Assembly (NCBI RefSeq): GCF_003473485.1
Contig: NC_053042.1
Coordinates: 47,765,762 to 47,829,761, forward strand
DNA: 64,000 nucleotides
From: Medicago truncatula
Taxonomy: Eukaryota; Streptophyta; Magnoliopsida; Fabales; Fabaceae
Direction of reading: 5' to 3'
The position numbers were made by a program, and so were the translations under genes. Each line of letters opens with the position of its first letter. The first letter of the stretch is position 1. Below the pieces are notes generated by a model, which made no database searches, was not told the DNA's origin, and worked only from the letters and a program-made list of their open reading frames with translations. Positions 20,754 through 34,170 of this stretch are shown here, one piece after another.

Positions 20754-22238
20754 AAGGAGAACCAACCCTTGTTTCTAAGTTTTTATTTTTTCGTAAAATG
20801 CTAGCATGCTTAACACTAAATGAAACTTTAAGCCATAGTGTAATTAGCTATCATTTAGTACATTCTTGTCAGCATGCAATATATGAGTTCATTTTCAATA
20901 TTTTTCTTTTCATATTCCATCAATCAAAACTAATATTAGTTGTTTCAAAAGTAAAATTGACCTATTCCAAGTCATCTTGATGATGATAGTTTCTATTAGT
21001 GACTGTTAATAAATGTGTCTATCTTGTTTCTGTTTTCTACTCTACATCCCAAACATCCTAGTTAGTATTTCAAATATGTGCTCCATGTAATAAAGCTTCT
21101 TGCTCCCAAATTGTAATGGATCTTGCAAACATATTGGCTATTAGTTAGGGAAATACACCCCTCCTTATAATTACTTCTGCTAAATATACCTAGTGTTGAA
21201 ATTAAATTTAGAATTCAGTTCCTACAAATACTGATTAAAGACCATAATCTTAATGCTATTATATTTTCTAAAGTTTCGAGTTTGCATATATCTTATTTGG
21301 TAGGTCAAGACCCAAAAGACCTATTTTTACGAGTGGGCTGGTTGGAAGAATGGGGATGTTGCTCTTTTCTAGAATAATCAGGAAGAAGTGTACCAGTACT
21401 AAGGTTTAAACATTATAGTAGCTTTAAGCTTTAAAAGCTTGTATCCGTTCAAGAATAAGAGACCAACTGTTTTCAAAATCAGAAACAGTAACAAATCAAT
21501 AATAAGTTTGCTTCATACCTTATCTCTTTCTAGCCATGGCTACTACTATTGTTCATTACAATGGTGAAGTTGATTTTGAATTAGACAAATACTGAAACCA
21601 ACCCATCACTGCAGTCTGCTACTAAGAATGTTAAATCAGTATTAAAACTCATGTTTTAATTCATCAAATTACATAACAACTGTAAATAACAAGCAGTATA
21701 TAACACACTAAACGACAAAATTTTCACTGATGCAAGCATAAAGATCACATGTATCACGCTTTATTGGATAATATTAATAAAGTGTTAGGAACTTTCCCAA
21801 TTCTTTCAAAAAAAAAAACAATCTAGACAATACAAATTTATAAATAAAGTCATCATTTCCAAATTTATTAGGCCATTCATGGATCATGCACAACAGACCA
21901 ATGAACCATGCTATTCCAAATTCAGACACTACATTCTTTTTAATGAAAAGTAGATGCTTTCTATATTTGGATATAAAAGGAACACTTCACAACATGACTT
22001 TAAATTTGACGGAAATAATGCAAGCAATTAGAGCCTGTACATATGCAATGTACCTTCAAACAAAATTGTACAATTTTGTGAAAAATATTGAATATCAGGA
22101 AGCAACTTGGAAACGTTGTGCAAATGATGTTGTACGGACCAACCTCAAGCACTACCTGTTCTTTATATTTATTTGTGTGCGGTTTTTCTTGAGAGTATAC
22201 TTCCCATTAGAGAATCTCATCTTTATTTTGTTGTTGAA
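20754..22238. other. Intergenic, CHS4 unit to receptor-like pseudogene
   Basis: AT-rich. An open stretch at 21886-22242 (118 codons) lies just before the receptor-like reading frame but resembles nothing I know, so I treat it as chance. No RNA gene or clear repeat was recognised. Confidence 0.4.
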
Positions 22239-24444
22239 ATGATGATGAGAAACTATAATATTATTGCATTACATGCATTGTTGGTGTTATCCTCCATTGA
22301 TAGGTTCAACTCAGCAACAAAGAATGTAGACACAAAGTGCAAAGAGAGGGAGAGACACGCACTCCTCACTTTCAAACAAGGTGTTCAAGATGACTATGGC
22401 GTGCTTTCAACATGGAAGGATGATCCTAATGAAGATTGCTGCACAATTCATATGATTTGAGTGGTGAAATCAATCCTTCAATAACTGTGCTGCAACATCT
22501 AACACATCTAGACCTAAGTTATTTGAATACTGGTGGTCAAATCCCAAAATTTATTGGCTCCTTCAGCAAGTTACGACACCTTTGATCTCTCAGTTGGTGG
22601 TTATGATGGGAAGATTCCTGCTCAACTTGGGAATCTCTCACGATTGCGACACCTTGATTTTAGCTACAATGAACTCATTGGAGAAATCCCTTTCCAACTC
22701 GGAAATCTTTCATTATTGCAGTCTCTTATACTCTGTTACAATTCTAATCTTAGAATCAACAACCAAATTCAAGGAAATGTTGAGTGGCTGTCAAATCTCT
22801 CTTTTCTGAGAATTCTTGACTTGAGTGGAATTCAAAATCTCAAGGATTCTTCTCATGACACCTTTCAATTCATAATGAAGCTTCCAAGCCTTGAAGGGTT
22901 GCATCTACACAATTGTAGCCTTTCTGACGCCAATATTCTTCCTTTATCTGATTCTCATTTGAACTTTTCCTCTAGTTATTTTATTCTACTTGATCTATCT
23001 TTGAATCAGTTGACGTCATCATCAATGATATTCAATTGGGTGCTTAACTACAACTCCAATCTTCAACACCTTGAGCTTTATGGTAACTTGTTAAGAGATA
23101 CCATTCCTGATGATTTTGGAAACATAATGCATTCGCTTGTAAGTCTTGATCTCTCATACAACAATCTAGAAGGAAAGATCCCAAAATCAATTGGGAATAT
23201 TTGCACCTTGCAGACATTTGTTGCTTCTGGTAACCGATTGTGCGGAGATTTAGATTTCATCACTTCTAGTAACTATTTCCACTGTATTGGAAATTTATCA
23301 TCGTTACAGGAACTATTATTATGGAATAATGAGATTTCTTACGGAATTACAGATGTTGGGCCTGAGAAGAAACTCTCTTGAAGGTGTCGTGTCGTCTCTG
23401 AATCCCATTTCACTAACCTCTCCAAATTGAGAATACTAAGGTTGTCCCGCGTATTAACTGATTGTTGGAATAATTTAACCGCGTTAAGGTTTGTTGATCA
23501 GAGCAATAACAAGTTGTCAGGAAAGATTCCAATCTCAATGGGTGCCCTTTCTAACATGGAGGCTTTGATTTTAAGAAATGATAATTTGAGTGGACAACTT
23601 CCTTCTTCATTGAAGAATTGCTCAAACAAGTTGGCTTTGTTGGATCTTGGAGAAAATATGTTTCATGGTCTGTTACCTTCTTCATGGATTGGAGATAGTT
23701 TACACCAATTAGTAATCTTAAGCCTCCAATTCAATAACTTCAATGGAAGTCTACCTTCAAATCTCTGTATTTGAAAAATCCTCCAAGTCTTGGATCTGTC
23801 ACTAAATAGCTTATCAGGAGGAATCCCAACTTGTGTAAATAATTTTACTTCAATGGATCAGGACACCATGAGATCAATATACCATTCCTATGCAATCATA
23901 ATCAATAATATTTATTATATTGAACCATATGATTTCAACCTATTACGTATTGATGTGGAAAGGTGTAAACCGACCCTACAAAACCCAGATAAGCTTTTAA
24001 AAACCATTGATCTCTCAAGCAACCATCTTACAGGGTAAATACCAACTGATTTCCTTAAATTTGTCAAGGAACAATCTCAGTGGGGAAATCATTTCAAACA
24101 TAGGAAACTTTAACTCATTAGAATTTCTTGATCTTTCAAGAAATCGTCTTTCAGGCAAAATTCCTTCCAGCCTAGCTCATATTGATCGTCTCACTATGTT
24201 GGACTTGTCAAATAATCGGCTCTATGGGAAAATTCCAATTGGGACACAGTTGCAGAGCTTTAACACTTCATATTTTGAAGGAAATTCTAATCTCTGTGGA
24301 GAACCACTTGATAATAAATGTCCAGGAGAAGAGCCATCAAAACATCAAGTGCCGACTACTGATGCAGGAGATGACAATTCAATATTTTTAGAAGCATTCT
24401 ACATGAGCATGGGGATAGGATTCTTCACTAGTTTCATTCACTAA
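22239..24444 (+). pseudogene. Broken LRR receptor-like protein gene (Cf/EIX type)
   Basis: Plant cell-surface receptor-like proteins of this type recognise microbial molecules and signal through a partner kinase. The start MMMRNYNIIALHALL gives a signal peptide, followed by an LRRNT_2 cap (CKERERHALLTFKQGVQDD, then STWKDDPNEDCC). Sequence after the cap is deleted and the frame stops near 22460. LRRs resume at about 22533-23381 ([38 protein letters not shown]). They shift frame near 23340-23430, stop near 23774 and again near 24038, and continue to a juxtamembrane part (GKIPIGTQLQSFNTSYFEGN, NLCGEPLDNKCPG) that ends at 24444 before the membrane helix. It has at least four breaks plus loss of the membrane segment, so it is inactive. 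Confidence 0.85.
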
Positions 24445-25218
24445 AATTGTACTGCTGCTTTGATGTTGTTTCTAAGCACTAAAACTAATACTTATTTTTG
24501 CAGGATGTATGGGATGATTACATTGTTTGCAGTTATAGACTAATGTTGATTGGTCAGCAGTGTTTGATTGTGTTTTTTTCTGCTTTCAATTTCAAGGTTG
24601 ACAGTTTTTGTATGGAAATCTTCTGCCATCGAGTTAATAATGTAATAGATGGAGTTTTGTTAAAATTTTAGTGCTTGACTGTGTTTTGTTATGGCTTCTG
24701 TTATCGAGTTAATAATATAGTGCTTTGCCAACTTTTGACTTCAGAATCTGAGTTTTAGACACCTAAATTCTATGTAACCCCAAGCTATGCGGATCATATG
24801 ATGATGATCTGAACAAGCTTAAGGATGTTGAAGGGTTATGCAGAATAGATTTATAGCCACTCAAATTTTCTAATATTCCCTATTCCCTATTCCTTATCAT
24901 CAAATGAATGTTCTTTTATCACTCAACGCAAACGTATTCAAAAGGCTTCCATTAAATCTTCAGTTGTTCATGCTAATGAAATTGAAAATCTTGGTATTTT
25001 TTTTAAAACTCGGTATCCTCGGTGAGGGGACCAACTTGGACAATTTCTTTTACTTTCGTTTTTATCTGTGTTGATTTCCTCTTAAGGACAACGGTATTAA
25101 GCATCTGTGGAAATTTACAGCGAAAATATTTTAATTGATTTGCACATAAAAAATATTGATTTTTTTTCTACCCAAATTAGTATACAACAGAATTTGATAC
25201 AAATAAGTTAACAAAACC
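24445..25218. other. Spacer between the receptor pseudogene and the SOL1 3' end
   Basis: 24706-25205 (ATAGTGCTTTGCCAACTTTT, GTAACCCCAAGCTATGC, CCACTCAAATTTTCTAATAT) is the source-like counterpart of 3300-3785 in the CHS1-CHS2 spacer. The part nearest 25218 is probably the SOL1 3' untranslated region. No other gene is visible. Confidence 0.6.
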
Positions 25219-28200
25219 TCAAACCACAACAGTTCTTTTTGCCCCTGTTGATTGTTTGACTTTTTTTCTCCTCTGAAATAGTAAGCATAAAAATCCTAAA
25301 ATAACAATGAAAATAAAGAAAACTTCAAAGTGGGATCCCCAGAGAAACTGAACAAATTCTAGTTTGCTTTTACTGTCACAGTTGCAATCATAGACATTTT
25401 GTAGTACACTCCCTTTAATACTAACTTCAGGGTCAAGAACAAAATCCAATGTCATAGCTCCTTCATCCAACCAAATTGATGTATTCTTTGACTTGTAGCC
25501 AGGCATAGTTGCCACCACTGCAATTTATATTGAGAATTTTGATTACACAAATTTGCAAGTAGACAATAATGTCAAGTTAAGATGAAAATCCAGAAATTGT
25601 CAGCTGATATTGATGAAATCTATATATCATAATCCATTCAATTTTCACCTTATAAGTGTATAATATGTATTCTCTGTGTGTTGAATTTAAAGCCCTATGT
25701 TTTGCATGAATTCGCATTATTCGAAAAATAGGGTGTCTAAATGTCCTAATTTTTTTCCTTCAAAAAAGAAGTCCTAAGTTTTTATTTTATGTAAATATTT
25801 AACTTTTTTCTTTTTTTGCTCAATACTTGTTTTATTGTTGGCACACTATTGTCATTCAATGATTCAGACGATTTAGGCTATGCTTGGATATCAGTGGAAT
25901 TAGAAGGAATAGAATGAAGTTGATGAACGAAGCTAAATGGAATAAAGACACCATTTCATTGTTTGAACATTTTGATGGTGAAATTGAGAAGACTAGTTTC
26001 ATCTAATTTCACTCAAATTGGAGGGCAAGTAAAAGTGATGTATGGGATAGGATAAGATGGAAGCATTCCATCATGTTTAATTCATATTTGCATTCTATTT
26101 CAAACAGTTCATTTAATAGAACCTGTCATGATTCAATTCAGTTCCATTCAATTATATCCCTTCCATCAATCCAAACATAGCACTAATAACCCACCTAGGT
26201 TAATTAAATCTTGAGACAATATTTTTTATTATTTAACTATTTCATAAATTCTTTTGGGAGGCTTCAATTCAATATGATAACGAAATAATCCGAATGTATG
26301 ATACCTTCATATCTATCTCTGGCGGCAAGTAAGCGATGATAGTCGGCAAAAGTTCCTCCCGCCCTAACCTGTTCGTCCAGAATTATAAAACCCAAAGTAA
26401 GTTATGAAAGTGAAGCTCAAAATGTAACAAGCAGTCAAACAATGTCAAGAATTGTAGCAGAAGTATAATCCATACGATGACTATGGAGCATAAGGTTCAA
26501 GCATGAATTTGAATTTCAAAACAATTACTCCCTCCGTCCTAAATTATAAGCAAAAAAACAAAAATCACACTTATTACGAAAACTAAAGCATAAGAATTTG
26601 TAGCATAGTTTTTTGTGTTTTCTTTGGAATAAGTTTCATGGGAAGATGTAAAAACAATTTTCATTGGCAATTGGTTATGGAAAAAATAAGAGAGAAAATT
26701 AAACGTAATTTGCATTTAATTTCATGAGAATAAGAAAAAGCTTCTATTGGAAAAGATGATTTTTTTAAAAACAAGATTAAATAGAATAAAAGTTTGTCTT
26801 TTTTGCTTATATTTTGGGACAAAGAAAATGAGATTTTTTTGCTTATATTTCAAGACGGAGGGAGTAATTGTCTAATAATAGATCAATAAGTCTTACAACA
26901 TTCAGGACAATTATAAATCAGCATTGTAAAAATGTTGTTTTTATTTGGACACAATTAAGGAGTGACCGAGTTGTGTTCGACATGCCGATACGGAATTTTG
27001 GAGAGGTGTTGGTACTTTATAGAAAAATCTAAATTTCATTATTTAATTGAACAAAAATGTGCAGATAAGTAAATGGAAAAATCAGTGAGCAGGGAAAAGA
27101 TAGAACGAAAACAAGTTGAAAATGAAAACAGAAAAAAACCAAAATGTAATCTCAGACATACTGTGTAATTTATTCCACTGACAGTTATAAAGCCCGGTAA
27201 TGGCCTTCCATCACCTGAAGAATATATCCTTCCATGCACTCCTGTCTGGAGAGTAAAAAACATAATCAATCTCACAAAAAGCAATGGGAACAAAACCTCA
27301 AAAATAGGCAAATATGTGAATAATTTTGTGCACTTATGAAATATAATTAGAAGTGTTTTTACATAGGATAAACATTAACAGTAGCTTAGCAACTAATAGA
27401 ATGCAATCCAATGTTCTAGAGTACCCTCTAAACTTTATATAAAAAATTTGAGTCCCATCTAAACTTTCCCTTTTCTCATACACCACATTGGCCTATATGT
27501 ATATATGAGTAGATAATCACATTGAAAAAGATATTATTTCTTCTGCTACTATATAGCTGTATTATCTGTGTTCTCTTATAAATAAAATGACGTTAAAATC
27601 CTGGTCACATATTCATTCAGTCATCGGTGTTCTCTCCTACATCCTTCTTCAAACCAATATTTCACAGTAATCATTGAATTTTTTTGAAAATACACTTTTA
27701 GTATTTTAAAATATTGTGAATTAAAAAGACAGTACAAAGATCTCAAATTATTTATTTAGATTTAAAGCAGATAAGCAGAAACGGCATACCTTCACAAGGC
27801 TTGCAACAAGATTAAGCATACTCATTTTGTTGTATTTCCAAAGAATAGGAAGCTGCATATAACATAAGTAAACCGAAGTCAACTCAGCTATGTTATCTTT
27901 CAAAAGATCTTTAATAAATAATTATTTATAAAATAAAAGCATTCCATTAAAAATATTTAAATTAAAAACACCTGATTAAAAAATTTATTTTTAATAGCAA
28001 AACAAATATTATTTTGCCAGATATATATTTTAAAATTTGAAAACAGCTCAGAGTCAAAGGTCCCACTAACCTCTGCAGCATTAGGCCATTTATTGTCACT
28101 AATTTCCAAGGTTAATTCAAAACAGCCAGCATGTATGTAGTTCCAATCTTGCATTCCTCCATATAAAGGGTACCTGCATCGGTATCTTTTGTAATTTGTG

Positions 28201-31200
28201 AACATATTGAAGGAACATGGGTTTCAGTATTGAACTTCTACACATTACTTTCAAATAATCTTACCATGCTGCTCCATTTGTGATTCCATCTATAAATTCC
28301 TTGCTTGAAGACATGTTGTAGTGGGAATGGCTGTATATACTTGCCATGAATCGAAATGCATCATCATCGGGACATCCATAGTAGTATGTCCTGTAATTTT
28401 TTTATATCAAAACAAAATTCAGTAAGAGTCCAGATTGAGAGCATGTCATTGTAAATCTTACAGTAAAATCATTTACCACCTTTTATCAATCGTACCATCC
28501 CATGGATAATTTGCAACAAGTGCACCCTGAAATAGTAAAAGAAAATGACACCATTAATGAACAGATTTTGTATCTAGATAACAGACAAGTACTAATCAGG
28601 TGTACAAGATCAATTGTTCATGGTTAGCATAGTTCAATATGTCGGCCAATTAGAATTAGAATACATGGAAAGAAATCTCATAACAGTTATTTTGTATCTT
28701 ACACTAACTTACATCCTTAGATTTGCTTTAATATTTATTTCCATATTTTATTATTTTTCATTTATTTTCTAATTTAATTAGGAATAGGCGCTAGTATTGG
28801 TATAAATATGAGTTAGCTCTTAGTTTTTTATGCATAAAACTACAATCACAATTCAACTCTGTTATTCTTTTCTCTTCACTCTTTCCTTATCTAAAACCGT
28901 ATATAAATTCAACATGTCCTTTTCGAACAAAGAATGAAAAACAAGAAAAGTTCATTTCAGTGAAGAAATTAACACAATGTATGAAAATGATGACAGAAGG
29001 CGTTTTCGTTTGAAGAAGAAATAACAAATGACAAACTTCCCTTCAAAAAGAAAATACTCCTCTATTAACTTCAGCCCTTAGGAGTAGCACCAAGGTTAAG
29101 AATATAAAAGTAGAAAGTTTTATTTGAAAGAAAAAAAAAATTATTTATGGCACTTTACATTTCTGATGCAATAAATACTTTTTTTCAATAAAACTTTTTA
29201 CTTTTGTATTCTTTACCTTGGCTTTAAGGGCTGATGTGAACAAAACTCAAAAAATCCCAGGATATCAAAAAGCAGCATAGGAAACTTGTTACCTTCATAT
29301 TCTAGATTTCTGAAAGAATAACAAATTCAATGACTTGTAACAACTTTATCTTATGCCCATTAACCGAAACCGCATAACTCTAAACTCTAGAACTATGAAT
29401 TTACTAATAGAGAAAACAGAGAGATTGTAGAAATAAAAGCAAGGATAGAACTCCTTGATGTATAACAGGACTACAATAAAGTAGAAACTATTGTATGAAT
29501 TTTCAAATAAATACCCCGTGCAATGTTGCAGATGCTGTAAATTGTATATCTCTTAACCAATTCATTATAGCTTTTGTTTCCGGTTGCCGGGAATCCTCAT
29601 CGTTATTTGCGAAGAAGAACTGTTGTTTCATTCAAGACAGTCATTGCAGGTTAGTTCTCAAATGATCTCTACCAAGAAATATCAGTAACTATAGCCATAA
29701 AAACAGGAAATAGAAAATCTAACATTAAATTTAAATTAAGCAAGGAAAATGTGTAACGGACATCAATAAAGTAAAAGGTCATGGTTCTATGGGACCTTCA
29801 ATAAAAGGTAAACAAATTTATACAATGACATTTATAAATGTAATTAAACAATATAATAATCTTAGTTATGACCATAATAGTAAAATCTCAGTCATAACAG
29901 TAAAACCAATAAGAATGAATTTTCACATTACAATTTAATTTCAGGGAAAAAATGGAACTACAAACAATATTTTTAACATATTGTATACAGATCAATATAG
30001 CAAAAATTATACCTGGTCGGGAAAATCGCGGTTCAGATCAATATTATTTGCATTACCACGCTTCCTTAAGCTAAAGCCATCAGGATTCATTGATGGAAGT
30101 AAATGAAGGTGAACATTTTCCACAATCAATGTCGCCTAAAACATTTCAAAAAAAGTAAGGCATTGTAAAAGTAAAGACTGAACTGAATCATAAAATAACA
30201 ATAGTTTCACTGAAAAATACAAGACTTGAATGCTGAACTGAATTCTTATATATGGGAGATGTAGATTATGCTCATTTATTAAATGAATTTGTAAAACAAA
30301 TACAAATTATCATTTGACATTCAATCTCAATAATCTGAAATTTCAAGGCTGCATGATAATTTTCTTTTGGCCATTCATTAAAACTTGTGTACTCGATAAT
30401 AGACACTGCAACAGTTTATAAACTTCAAAAACTCATCACCAGTATCGGTTAAATCTCGGTTAAGGCACATATTTAGTGTCACAACAAATACGAGGAAAGA
30501 GATTAGATTATACTTGTGCAAATAAAGACAGAAAGGGAAACATACCAGAGGATCTTTTAAATAGTTATGACATAACCAATTGGCCAAATATATTAGAAGT
30601 TCACGGCCCACAGGTTCATCTCCATGCACATTTCCAATATACTGCATCAGTATTATGTCGGTTACAGAATTTCGTAATACAGAACTACCAAAAGTATGAA
30701 AAATTCATTTTACTGATGTTAGGTGCCAAGAACTCACCTTAAATGCAGGTTCCGGTTCTTCTTCTCCTGGCTTGTCAGAAATCTCAATTGCCCACTATAT
30801 GGAGGAACACAAAGAAGAGAGACACCATTCATGCAAGCAAAATGAAAAGTCATTATGATTCAGAGATAAGTTATGAACGAATCCCAAAAGGAAGAAGAAA
30901 TTACCAGTGGAACTCCATTCACACTTTTCCCGATACTAATAGCCCACGCCAAGAATCCCTCAAAGAGAGAAACAAAAGGTAAGTCAGTTTAGCAATGGCA
31001 AGAAGAACTTCCTTGTAAAGTTATTTGTTCATTCAAAAAGATATTAATGTCATTTATTGAGGCATGATCTGTGAGATATTTGATAAAAACAGTAGCTATG
31101 TGCAGGTATGAGGAATCACCTGTATATCCTAGAAATGTTGCTACATCTTTGTCCAAATTCCTTAATGACCCTTTCAAGATCAGAATTGGTCATATAACCT

Positions 31201-31926
31201 TGTGCCAAATCAACACTGCTTAAACAAAATAAATAGTTAATAAATCAAAAAATAAATAAACAAACAAAACAGCACCATTTGAAGTTACAAGCATAACATA
31301 GCAATAATTTAGTCATAACTATGTTGTGCAGTGAAAGATCCACTGTGATTACCGGGCACGAGATTCAACTTCATCAAGCAAACGCCTTGCACGGCTTACA
31401 TTAATCCGGTCATTGAAATCTTCTAATACCAAAACAAACATGCAATTAGAATTCATAAAAAACTTCAAACATCCACCATTCAAGCTAAACATAAAACCTT
31501 ATCCTGTTATTTAACTATCGTAACCATGTAAACTCTTATTTATCACCCCTAAGTTACACTCTTTCACTTCAAACATATAAAAAAGTCAACATTTGAAATT
31601 TTCCACAAATCTCACTATGTAAGAACTAACTACAAAATAAATAAAACAAAAACCTTAAATTCTAAAACATAAATAAAAAACACAAATTTGCATGTACCCA
31701 TTTCTACTCATAATCCTAAAAGTGCTAAAAAGACAAAAGGGTAGTTGAACAAGGCGTTGATGGATGCATAATTTAAGATGCAAAAAAAAAAAAAAAACAG
31801 AGAATGAAGAGAACCTGAAGGAAGAAGGGATTGAAAAGCACCTCCCTTAGCAAGAGAAGAGGAAAGTGATGAAGCAAGAAGAAGAAGATGAAGAGAGAAG
31901 AGAAGGTTGTTCATCTTCAAGAACAT
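25219..31926 (-). CDS. SOL1: Carboxypeptidase D-type metallopeptidase (SOL1-like)
   Basis: An M14 zinc carboxypeptidase that trims basic C-terminal residues from secreted peptides; in Arabidopsis SOL1 acts on the CLE19 precursor in the secretory/endosomal system. Fifteen exons (transcript order): 31926-31815, 31422-31353, 31215-31120, 30935-30905, 30794-30738, 30641-30546, 30135-30013, 29619-29515, 28526-28480, 28390-28265, 28173-28071, 27852-27790, 27245-27162, 26368-26305, 25517-25219. All joins are GT-AG and in phase, giving 491 aa, the length I recall for Arabidopsis SOL1. It has a signal peptide (1-26), zinc ligands His128 and Glu131 in [12 protein letters not shown] and His229 in [15 protein letters not shown], Arg190 in [10 protein letters not shown], catalytic Glu311 in [10 protein letters not shown], a transthyretin-like domain (from about 344), and a membrane helix (456-473) with a short basic tail. 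It appears intact. A fragment of its 3' half is duplicated at 3300-4660. Confidence 0.93.
25877..26190. mobile_element. MITE in the last SOL1 intron (GCTATGTTTGGAT ends)
   Basis: The left end GGCTATGCTTGGATATCAGT and the inverse of the right end (AGTGCTATGTTTGGATTGAT) match, and the body is rich in GGAATAGAATG-like words. The left half is also present in the SOL1 relic at 4033-4190, so the element was there before that duplication. This terminal motif occurs in hAT-like and Harbinger-like MITEs; the family is not resolved. Confidence 0.55.
26528..26864. mobile_element. Stowaway-like MITE in a SOL1 intron
   Basis: Perfect CTCCCTCCGTC / GACGGAGGGAG ends are flanked by TA at 26526-26527 and 26865-26866. 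The length is 337 bp, AT-rich and non-coding. CTCCCTCCG ends with a TA duplication are the hallmark of Stowaway (Tc1/mariner-related) elements. It lies between exons 13 and 14 of SOL1 and should be spliced out. Confidence 0.85.
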
Positions 31927-32040
31927 CGACGAGGACGATGATGTTGTCGGATTCAGAGTAAGATAGTTTGTTCGGATTCAGAGGTAACAATCATCATGTT
32001 ACCACGTGACGTGAAAAATTGAAATTTTTCATTTTTAAGC
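31927..32040 (-). promoter_or_regulatory. SOL1 proximal upstream region with G-box
   Basis: A CACGTG at 32003-32008, followed by a second ACGTG, sits about 77 bp upstream of the SOL1 start codon. No clear TATA box is seen nearby. It is a candidate bZIP/bHLH site by sequence only. Confidence 0.4.
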
Positions 32041-34170
32041 AACGTTGCTCACTTTTTATTATTGGGCTTGGGCTGGGTCTTTGTATTATATTGCTCGTTT
32101 ATTACTTTTTGCACCACCACTACTCCGTTGCAAATTCTTTTTCTTTCATTACCCCTTAATTACCAAACATTTGGAATGAATGTTTTTTATGAACTCAAAT
32201 TTGTTGGAATTTTGGATAATATCACAAAACAACTTCAATTCAAATCATTTATTTCACATCATGTTGATGTTGGTTTTCGTTTGTTCTTAGTTTGCGAATA
32301 TGTATTTTAGTTTTTTGAATATACATGTATTTACATTTTTTTTCTCATAGCATTTGCCAATAGATAATCATGTTTGAACTATGATCGAACACTTAGTGTG
32401 AATATTCTCTTTTTTTTTTTTAAGAGGTTAAACTAACTTACCTGAATTGGATACCAATAAGAATTGAAACTGAAACCTTGAAGAGAAATGTACTTTATGG
32501 TTTCAAGTAAACAAACATAAGTAGATTAATGAATATTCTTTTTATAATTATGATTTGAACATGGGTTGTCCATTGTTAGAGACTAACCTAATTTATTTAT
32601 TTTTATTTTTTTATTTATTCGTAAACAAACTCAACATATAAAGTGATATATTATTATTCTTTTGTTAAAAGTATACAATAGAAAAACGTGTCATGACTTA
32701 TGTCTTGACCCAAAAAAAACGTGTCATGTATGTATTAGGAGAAAAAAAAAAGTATGGAAAAGTAAAACGTGTCGTGTGTTAAGAGAGTTTATAGTTGTGT
32801 GATTTTTCTTATAAAAAAACAATTGTTTTTTAATTTTATTTGTCTTTAAGTTAAGTCAACCCTGGCACTTTCCACTTAAACCCGATCTTAGGTGGACCAT
32901 CAGCATGGTTTACTAGGATTTGGTTGTGAACCAGGGACAGACATAATTCATTTGAACTCGTCCCTTAAACACTCATTATAAAGGTTTGTGGTCTTCAATA
33001 CACCAAACTCTAAAACATTATCTCATTCTCACCATCAGAAAACAACTAGCTAGTATGGTTATGGATTGAGTAATTAACTTTGTTGGGGTAAATTGTTATG
33101 GATTCATGCATGCGAATAGAAAGATATAAGCCACCTATCACTCATCCAAGCTACTGATTGAAGTGGTTAAGCAAGACACTAAGCGTATTAGGTGCAAACC
33201 AACTCATGCAAAGGGCACACTTTTTTTCTTTAATAAAAATAAACTCACTCTCCTCATAAAACTACTAATTTGGCTAACCAACCTCTTTGCAACCGCTCTA
33301 TTTATACATAAATGTTAACAATATTTCACTTTTTTATTGAATGAAATCAACGTGGATCCCACATTTTAAAAATTGATCTCATATAACGTAGAGAAACCCA
33401 TGTAGATTTTACATATGAGTATTAAAGATAGTGTTCGAAAGAGGGTGTTTAATTTCCAGCACTCCTCATTCCTTATATTCAAAGTATTTGTTTCACATAA
33501 ACCAATTAAGAAAATCGGTTCAAACGGTAATGAATTTGAGCTCCTTTAACAAATAATTAGATCTTTGATCTTTGACTATTGCATATGAAAAATAGAGTGA
33601 TTTAAATAGAAGAATCCACTTATGTGTCACACAACTTCTTCAACGTAGATTAATCACCACCAGTAATATGGCAAAAAAAAATAAAAAATACTTTATTTTT
33701 TTTATAGATAGACGTTTTTTTAACAAATTTATAGATTGAAGCTATCTAATTTTATGTGATTGTTTACTTGGTGCGAAATATATTAATATGTACTACATTT
33801 GAAATAAAGTAGTGAAATATGTATGATCAACTAGTTTTTGAAATTCTTTCAACAACAAGAAAAAAACTAGTTTTTGAAATGTATTAGTTATTGCCAACAA
33901 GATTTAACAATTGTTTAATGGATTCCAACCTCGTGGTTGAAATATTTCTTAACTACATTTTTTAATACTACAAGTACAAGGTGAAGTTCTTTTGAGCTAC
34001 TAGCACCTTAAATATACTCTTACCAATTCTAACAAAAAAATATCTCTTTTTCCATCATATTTATAAGAGCTTTTTAAATCTACAAAAATGAATTTATCAC
34101 GTTCAAAATTTGAATTAAATAATCAATTTTTGTTAGCTCAAATATCTCTTGTAAATAAGATTGAGTAAAT
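32041..34170. other. Gene-free AT-rich region upstream of SOL1
   Basis: No conserved coding sequence. An 82-codon open stretch at 32062-32310 shows no recognisable domain. One tRNA-like phrase (TCGGTTCAAACGGTAATGAA near 33518) has a loose counterpart near 60165 and may be SINE debris. Confidence 0.4.

Noticed and set aside
21886-22242. 118-codon open frame before the receptor-like pseudogene
   Set aside because: No recognisable domain and AT-driven composition; it overlaps the presumed promoter of the receptor-like gene.
32062-32310. 82-codon open frame upstream of SOL1
   Set aside because: Low-complexity hydrophobic translation of AT-rich sequence, without a gene context.
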